From Schistosoma haematobium (taxonomy: Eukaryota; Platyhelminthes; Trematoda; Strigeidida; Schistosomatidae), in the NCBI RefSeq assembly GCF_000699445.3, contig NC_067195.1, positions 84,888,569 to 84,952,568 of the forward strand: a stretch of DNA of 64,000 nucleotides, given 5' to 3'. The position numbers and the translations under genes were made by a program. The notes under the pieces are model-generated. The model was given only the letters and a program-made list of their open reading frames with translations, did not search any database and was not told where the DNA came from. This document shows, piece after piece, positions 10,660 to 64,000 of this stretch. The stretch's first letter is position 1; each line of letters opens with the position of its first letter.

Positions 10660-12785
10660 TAACTATTTGTATTAAGCGATTAGTATACTCAGTTTGTTAT
10701 AATCCATGTAAAGCGTGTCACAAATATATATATATATATAATCGTGGGATTCACATAGTCTTCACCTTCCTACAAGTATCATGAAGTGATGTCACTTTTT
10801 GTTTCTGACCATAGCTAAGTTACCTCCAACTTACTCTTATTCCACGCGACATCGAGATTTACGGTGGTTAGCGATATTTAGCACGTGTCACGCACTCACA
10901 CATAGTTTTAAAAGCTTATAATTTACTGTGGAGCTAAATAGTGTAAAATTCAAGTCAAACCATCACCAAAGTGACTGACATGTATTCCTCTTGGTATGTG
11001 TTTTATAATAAATGTAGACGATCGTGATAGGATTCATGGATCGAATATATTTTACGATGCATGACAGTATTAGAATAGCTAAATCCACTGCAAACCTTTG
11101 CTGAAAAAGATAAATTGCAGCTAACAACCATCGAGTAAATTTCATATTTACTTTTTAATCTCCATATGTCACAAACAGTTGGGTAATTTGTTACCGCACC
11201 ACATATTTTGGGCTGTAATCAAACATAGGGAACTGAGTAGTGATTGTTATGTTTCCGCAATATTGAGACTTCAAATGAATTCTAACATAGCGGCAAATTA
11301 ACTGGTATTTCATTGCCACATTCTGCAGATTCAGTCGGAAATCACAAAAATTAATTCTTTATTAGCTACGGTTCCCAAAAACCTAAGATTACCCATTTTA
11401 GGGTTTCTACTTCGGGATTTGAAAGGTGCTTTAATTGTATGACTATAAGAGAACATAGTTATCTACTTCACTCATCTACCCAAGATTGATGTTCCAACTA
11501 CCATCTTCAAGTGCATAGCTCGATATTACTCTTTTAGATATACTTGTTAAGTGGCAAACGAAATAAGAAGTGCATTGCCATTTATGCAATATGGAAGAGT
11601 AATTTTATTCCTCACGATAGGTATAGATGTGTGATTAGTGAGTATGTTCTCCCAAAGAAACACGACCAAGAAAGATCATTTAAAAAGTGTCACTGAACTA
11701 CAATATAAAAATACTCAAGCCGTTACTATACATTTGTAGAGAAAATATGGTTGATTAGTTTCGTGACCACCTGTTTTACAATGGAACTGTATATAGTTCG
11801 AGTCACTATAGAGACACCAATTTATCGAAATTCTAGTAAATGGATAGTGAGACAGCTTTTGAGTTGCATCACACAAATTATTGATTCTATATTCTTTTAA
11901 TCTTTTTGATTTCAGTCACAAAGTTTGCAACATTGATTAATAGAATTTATTACAATAGTCAATGACTTCATAAGCATATGCTGCAGTATCTTAAAATGAC
12001 AGTTTGGAATATACTCCCAGTCTACCTATTCTTATGCATAATGTATCGAGATTAGAAGCGTTTATATATGTTAAATACAAGAAGCAATCACCTGAACACA
12101 TGAAAGTCCGTAGCTCCATCAACCGCTTCACTATCTTTACTTATTACTTTGTATTTAATCTTAGCCACTAATCATTCGATAATTCTGTTATGTACTAGTG
12201 TTATGCTTCACAAGTGTCTGGGGAAAAATAAGATTAACAATCAAGCATAAGTCTATCTACGATGGGGCATTTTTCACATTCATCAAGTAGTGTATAATAT
12301 CATTACATTGTGTTTAAGTACACATTCAGTGTAGAATATGGATTTATTTTTCTGGATCATATTGCATGACGTTAAGGACTACTGGTTTATTTTTTTAAAG
12401 AAAAAGTTGTGATCACCAAGGTGGCCGGACGGAGTCTTGTCACTTCATATAACAATAATAAAGTCGACCTTAGCTGTGAGGACAACCCCGAGGTAAACTC
12501 AAGGAAGTTCAGAACGAGCCGAAGACATTCCATACAATTATCTTTTTGAAGAACATTCCCGAATATCAATGTGTACCTTCCCTATTGAACAAATGCTAAA
12601 AAGCACTATATACGGATTGGATGACTGTAATGATGATTTCGTTTTTATTGAAAAACCATAAATACTTGAGTGTTTTGTACCATAATTGACATTGTTCGGA
12701 ATAAAATTCCCTCTCATTCGTCTTCTGTCTTCTAACTTGAGACTTGAAGGGTTCTAGTGTTCGAGTACTCAAGTAGTACGCAAGA
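10660..12785. other. Intergenic stretch, nothing recognised
   Basis: This lies between the convergent genes. Apart from a short (TA)n run near 10722-10741 I see no exon-like ORF, RNA gene or repeat family. Confidence 0.5.
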
Positions 12786-12787
12786 AT

Positions 12788-13170
12788 ATAACAGTTAGTC
12801 AGTTACAACATAGGATCAGGCACATATATGCATCAGTCCAAGATGCCACACCTCATTAGCACAACAACATGAACACTGAATTCGTAGCAGTAGTTAATTC
12901 AATGGTAGTAATATATAAAAGATTGTATATAAGGTTATAGTACAGGAAGGAAGAATTAGTACGTAGAAAGAAAGATATGAAGTGATTTTAATCTCATAGT
13001 TTAAAGGAAGACAGAAAGTGTATACACCTACACACCATTGTGATCGATTCTCAGCCATGTTACACAAAGTCTCCAACCATCGGTTACAATAATCATGCGG
13101 ATCCCAACCAAGTAGTCTGCATCTATCGATATGGCTAAGATTAGAAGTTAACAAAGAACGAACAAGATGA
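12788..13170 (-). mobile_element. 3' end of TGAC-tailed LINE
   Basis: It begins with the tail AGTTAGTCAGTTACAAC, continues through the 3' untranslated region (GAAAGATATGAAGTGATTTT), and ends in the last coding part (GGTTGGGATCC...-like on the minus strand; residues LGWDPHDYCNRWLETLCNMAENRSQW). It lies directly downstream of the BEACH gene stop codon. Confidence 0.75.
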
Positions 13171-13295
13171 TACAATAGAACGTATATGTATTTATCAAAA
13201 GAGAAAAAAATTACAAATAAAAAAGGAAGTTCGTTAAAATAAAAATCTTTAAAATCATTCTAAACAACAATCATATAAAAATAAATACATAGTCA

Positions 13296-58844
<45,549 letters not shown>

Positions 58845-58849
58845 CTAAA

Positions 58850-59395
58850 TAATTAATAGAATAGAAAATAGGATATGAATAAATATGTTATATCTCTATG
58901 AGAATAATCATTGGTAACTTTGGGGATCCATTTATGGACCACTAGTAAACGTATATTTTTATCGTATAATTGTTAAATCACTAAACTGTTCATATTCATG
59001 TCCCTCTTATTATGAGTTTTATTTTGACTTATGAACTATTATTATACGATTTACCATTCTTGAGTTAAACTCAAGTCTACCAATCAGTATCTCCCACATT
59101 CACAGACACATTTGGCTAAATCTTATACAGGTGTTGTTTCCTATTTTATTGGTACGATGTGGTAGATCTAATTGGTATATGAAACCAGTGTGTTTGAAAT
59201 AGATCAATGTTGTTGCTATGTCTAGAGCTTAGATTCTTAATATACCACGTACAACTTGAGCATTCAAAAGCTAGAAACATACAAGTCATAAATGAGAAGA
59301 ACGAAGACAATTGAAAGGAATACTATTCCAAATAGTGTCTATTGTGGTACAAAACTGTCAGGTATTTATAGTTTTCGGTAAAAACGAATTCATCA
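58850..59395. other. Intron sequence, nothing recognised
   Basis: No supported feature between exon 1 and the LINE. Confidence 0.4.
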
Positions 59396-59397
59396 TT

Positions 59398-62300
59398 CAG
59401 TCAGCCAGTAACAACGTAGAACTTCGTATGTACGTACATCAGTTCGAGTTGCCATATCACATTAGCACAGAGATGCAGTTGTCGATTCAAATCCCGTAGT
59501 GGTAGAGATAGTAAAATTATAAGCAGTAATCGAAAACATTAGGGTATGAAAATATTATTCAAGGAGTATAATAAAGTGAAATAAATTCGGAAAGAGAGAA
59601 AACGCGACATGAAGAATTTAGTAGATTAGAATCTGGGAGAACACAGAGAGTGGATGCACCTGCACCATTGCAAACGATTTTGAGCCATGTCATTCTAGGT
59701 CTCTAACCATCGGTTTCTATCATCTCGCGGTCCCCAACCAGCTAGTCTACACCTACCAACATGACTCACTCTGTGCACTTGTCAGTGACTTCATGCACTT
59801 GTGCCATGTTTTGGTCTGACCGCCCCTAGCTTTCTTCCAATCTACTCCTATACCATTGAACATAGCACGTCGAGGCAGTCGGTCGTTGGGCATACGTAAC
59901 ACGTGTCCCAGCCATCTCAACTGATGAAGTTTCACTACGTCATCAATTGATTTACCATCCTTACCTAGTACCCGTTTCCTAACAACTGCGTTACTTACTC
60001 GATGGTCCCAGGATATACGAGTAGTGTTTCGAAGACATCTATGATCAAATACTAGTAACCTTCGAATGTCTTCTACTCTTACCGGCCATGTTTCACTGTC
60101 ATAAAGTAGGACGGGACGAACTGCTGCACAGTAAACACGTCCTTTGGTTGATAGACGGATATCTCACCTACGCCATAAATGACGCAAGTTGACAAAAGCT
60201 AGTCGACCCTTCCGTATCCGTGCTGAGATTTCGTCACACACCAGACCATAAGGGCTGATGAGACTTCCAAGATAAGTGAAGCGGTCGACACACTCAACTA
60301 CTTCACTCCCTATCACTAGTTCGGGTGTCGATGTGACCCAATCCTGAAGCAACATTTTGCATTTCGAGGGAGAGAATCGCATCCCGAACATGCTTGCATT
60401 GTTGCTTAGAGTGGTCAGAAGACTCTGCATTTTGTCAGCGTCTTCGCCAAATAAAACTATGTCATCAGCATATTTCAAGTCAACAAGTGAACCTCCCGGT
60501 AGAAGTTCAACCCCTGTAAATTTAGATGAGGAGAGTGTTATCTCTAAAAGTACGTCAATGACAAAGTTGAACAAGAATGGGGAGAGTGGACAGCCCTGAC
60601 GAACACCACTTGAGGTAATCAATTCTGATGACAGTTCGCCATAAGCTCTCACTCGACCAGTTGTGTTCGAGTAGAGAGCCTTTATAAGGTTAATGTACTT
60701 CTTTGGTACTCCTTTCAGTGACAAACACTGCCATAGAACCTTACGATCAACAGAGTCGAATGCCGCCTTAAGGTCGAGAAATACTACGATTGTGGGGCGT
60801 CTGAACGAATATCTGTGTTCTAGAACCTGACGTAGTGTGAATATCTGATCTATACAACCACGTCCAGGTCGAAAACCGGCCTGGTTTTCTCTAGTCTGCT
60901 CTTTACGAGCTTTGATTAGGCGTCGAAGTATTATTGAGGCTAATATTTTAGACACTATATTAGTCAAACTGATTCCTCTGTGATTTTATTTTTTATTTTA
61001 ACACATAGATATTGGTACAAGGAGGCACCAGATACATATGTGCCGCACAAATCTCATTTGATATGTTTGAGGGCTGTGATATTGCCCAGGTGCCCAGACC
61101 GAAGCGGGTGATTTTTAGGGGGCCACACCCGGAACCTTCGACCTGAAGGTCTGATCTACAAGGCAGTGGAGCAACGTCAGGAGATGCAGTCCCATGGAAG
61201 CCGGTGACCAACGATTGGTTCATACGCCATTTGTTCCTTCAGGATGCTGGAGCCCATGTGCACCATTGGTTTTGAATCAGGGTTTTCCAGCTCTCCTAGG
61301 TGGACTCTCCATGCCCACAAACCCGGTTAAAGCGCCAGACATTTGATTTTCGTCCTCTCAATTTCGTAAACAACACTCTTGTCACGAGAAGTCAGTGAGT
61401 AGGAATTCCCTAGCAGAGGCAATATACACGTGACCATGTGAGAGCACTTCGAGAGGGGGAGAGGACTCTCCGCACTCTCGGCCGTACCAGGGTATTTAGG
61501 GGCTCTTTGATTGTCACAAGAGGAATTTTGTCCTTTCTTACAGGCTGGCACAATCAGTGATTGAGACCAGTCAGATGGGATTACGTCCAGTTCGCAAATT
61601 CTATCTAAGACCTAAGTTAATCTCAATGATAATACTGGACCATCATCCTTAAAAATCTCAGGAGTAAACCTGTCAAGGCCTGCTGCTCTCCCTCGCTTCA
61701 GATTTCCTATGGCTTTTTGAACTTCGTAAAGAGACGGAGGACCTACATTAACTTGCCATTTAGGTTGACTAGAGATCGTGACAAACCGAAGTCTGGCTGA
61801 AGGCCAGTTGAACTGATCCCTGAAGTGTTCTGCTCATCAGTCCAATCTTCTGGATTGAGAATGTATAATAATTTGTCCATCTTTCTCTGAGAGTGTTTCG
61901 CTAACGGTCTGGTTCCTAATACCGGTTTCCTTGACAAGTCTGAACAATTGTCTGATATTACCTAATGCCGCTGCCTTTTCCATCTCTCTTGCTTTCGCTA
62001 TCCACCACTGTTCACGATCACTGTGTAGGCTTCCTACCAGCTTGCGCTTAAACTGACTCCGCTCTTCGTTATGTTCAAATCGAGATGGAATAAGTTTTCG
62101 AGCATATATCAGTGCAGTAGATGCTGTTGAGATCCAGTGTTTCTTCCTAACCTTGTGGTTTACCGTACCAGCAAATATCACAGCATTACGAATGTCATTC
62201 CATGCTGCCTCAGGGTGGGCATCACCTACATGGCACCCTAACTGTTTTTCTAGTTGTTCCTGAAATATACTCTTAACTTGACTATCATTAAATAGGACCG

Positions 62301-63862
62301 TAAGATGTTTCCTTGCATCATCTTTCCTACGTCCAGTAAGACGCAGACAAATAAGCGCTCGCACTAGAGCATGATCTGAATCTAAGCATGTGCTCCAGAA
62401 TGAGTGACAGTCTTCTATCGAGCCCGTGCCTCGGTGGCTGATAGCGATGTGATCTATTTGGATCCAACGTTGGGACGAATTAGTAGACCGCCATGTTAAA
62501 AGATGTTTTTGCTTATGCCTAAAGATGGTATTTACAAGAAACAGGCGTTTATATTATCTGAGCATAGCTGCAACAGACGGTCGCCATTATCTGTTCTTTG
62601 AGCCACGACGCTATAAGATCGAGCCAAGTGTAATTCCCTTTCGCTTAGTTTACCTACTTGAGCATTAAAGTCACCAGCCACTATTACTGCATCCGAGCGC
62701 ATAGCTTTTAGGAGGAGGTCGGAGAGCTTTCTGTAAAACTCATCTTTTACATCATCTGAGCTGCAGTCAGTGGGAGAATAGGCAGAGACGACGAAGAGGC
62801 AACGACGAGTGTCCCTATCTTTTCGAATCCTTACTGTTCCGTTCAGTCGGACAGTGCACAAACGAGTCTACTGGGATCCACTCTAAGAGAGCTAGTTCTG
62901 CCCTAGGACTCAATGCTGTACCTACGCCGGCGAGGCCACAGGAAGCAGAATCAGGGCTTCCAGATACACGAAGTGTGAATCGAGTCGGTTCTTTATTTTG
63001 GCATGGTGAGGTCAGGTGAATGACGCTACCCGAATCCTGTATGCGCGTTTCGGAGACGCAGCAAACATCGATGGCGCGGGATTCTAAAGTCCTAGCTAAG
63101 GAAGCCTGCTGTCCTATTTGACACAGTGTTCGGACGTTAAAAGCTCCTACGTGTAGTTTAGAGAGTGGTTTCAGGAGACCAGGAATAACGTTCTGCGTAC
63201 TCGAATCGTTTGCCCTAGCGGTGCAAGGTGAAAAAAGGACGTGAGAAGGGTTAGTCAGGGAGATAAGAGTGGTAATAGGAGGTGTAGGAAATATTTGAAT
63301 GTGACCAACTTGGTCTCGTGTGCTGTTACGGGTATATAGGCTGGTGTCACTTTCTGGCTGCTCACACCGTGGAAGGGTATTTCTTGAGGAACCTGAAAAG
63401 GAAATTGAATTAGTGTTTGTCTTGACGACCTGGGAGCGTGACCGCAGAGCCCAAGGGACAACTGCTTGAGGCCGGTCGCGCACGGCCTTTTCGTGGGATG
63501 TTTTTAATGTGTTGGCTCCGTTCTTCAAAGGGCCTTACCGCCTGAGACGGAAATCCGTGAGGTAAGGTGAGGTGTGACATTTTGAGGGTCTACCTTTTCT
63601 AACCCCTTTCATTCCTTGTAAGAAGGCAGCATCGCTGTAGATGCTGGTTGTCCGAGGGAAACACCTTATTGCTGTCACACCCCTCTACAGTCGGCAGTAC
63701 GACTTTGGCCCTCAGACCTTGAGTTTCTGCTTTTAGTCTTACCGTTCTGCAATCGACCTGCCTGGCATGGTAGAACCTACAGGAACATATGTTCCAGCCA
63801 ATATAGCTTGGTTGAATCATCATGATAGGCAATCCCGATCACCGCGTCAAGGTAGCAACTGT
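59398..63862 (-). mobile_element. Near full-length TGAC-tailed LINE, frameshifted
   Basis: On the minus strand: a 5' untranslated region (63862 to about 63530); an endonuclease (FNVRTLCQIGQQASLARTLE, CCVSETRIQ, then AYSPTDCSSDDVKDEFYRKL and IVAGDFNAQVGKL); an inter-domain region (62364-61837); and RT (60967-60164) with ENQAGFRPGRGCIDQIF, VFLDLKAAFDSVDRKVL, SGVRQGCPLSPFLFNFVIDV and KYADDIVLFGEDADKMQSLL. It ends with a C-terminal part (LRWLGHVLRMPNDRLPRRAM), 3' untranslated region and a TGAC-type tail. The ORF is broken at about 62850, 62370, 61510 and 60160. A ~500-bp AAAT-tailed element is nested in it. The clade is RTE- or CR1-like; I cannot decide by eye. Confidence 0.88.
60986..61502 (-). 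mobile_element. AAAT-tailed element nested in LINE
   Basis: A full unit from the reversed tail TTTTATTTTTTATTTTAACA to GTACCAGGGTATTTAGGGG. The flanks CTCTGTGATT (60976-60985) and CTCTTTGATT (61503-61512) form a likely target-site duplication with one mismatch. Confidence 0.8.
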
Positions 63863-64000
63863 GGTCAGGAAATCATCATTATAGTCCTCCAACCCGCACA
63901 CATGAGGTTATTAGCCTTTGTCCAATAGGGAAGCTCCACGTATGGACTCTGGAATATTCTTCAACAAGATGCTTGGATGGAATATCTTCGGCTCTCTCTG
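63863..64000. other. Sequence beyond LINE 5' end
   Basis: Too short to assign; presumably still BEACH gene intron or upstream region. Confidence 0.3.

Overview
The window looks like nuclear DNA of a schistosome-type blood fluke (Platyhelminthes, Trematoda). It is AT-rich. Genes are split into short exons by kilobase-scale introns full of retroelements. The repeat set is the one known from schistosomes: two abundant non-LTR retrotransposon families, Penelope-like elements, and tRNA-promoter SINE-like repeats carrying hammerhead ribozyme motifs. The species is not resolved.

Two protein-coding genes lie tail to tail. On the plus strand (1926-9378) are the last five exons of a KDM1/LSD1-type flavin amine oxidase. 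Its FAD-binding C-terminus is followed by a long basic/acidic tail with two AT-hook motifs. On the minus strand (58844-13296) are the last fifteen exons of a very large BEACH-WD40 protein, most like the lysosomal trafficking regulator LYST. All fifteen exons join in phase with GT-AG junctions and give 1,688 codons: an upstream helical region, a PH-like region, the BEACH domain and a WD40 tail. Both genes start outside the window. Their stop codons are about 4 kb apart, in a gap filled with repeats.

Most of the rest is repeats: (1) an RTE-like LINE whose ORF ends in ..SNRRK with a TTAC-type tail; (2) a second LINE with endonuclease and RT domains and a TGAC-type tail, including one nearly full-length but frameshifted copy at 59398-63862; (3) Penelope-like fragments with RT or GIY-YIG domains; (4) a ~500-bp AAAT-tailed element; (5) tRNA-promoter elements containing hammerhead motifs, many of them fold-back structures; (6) long microsatellites, three of which are translated in the BEACH gene as His, Ser and Thr/Asn runs.

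The most striking signal is the number and diversity of hammerhead motifs. At least four distinct sequence families occur, and in every family the predicted stem III is a loopless perfect palindrome. Several sit in inverted-repeat (fold-back) units or at Penelope termini. Structure and family calls were made by eye, without alignment or folding software.
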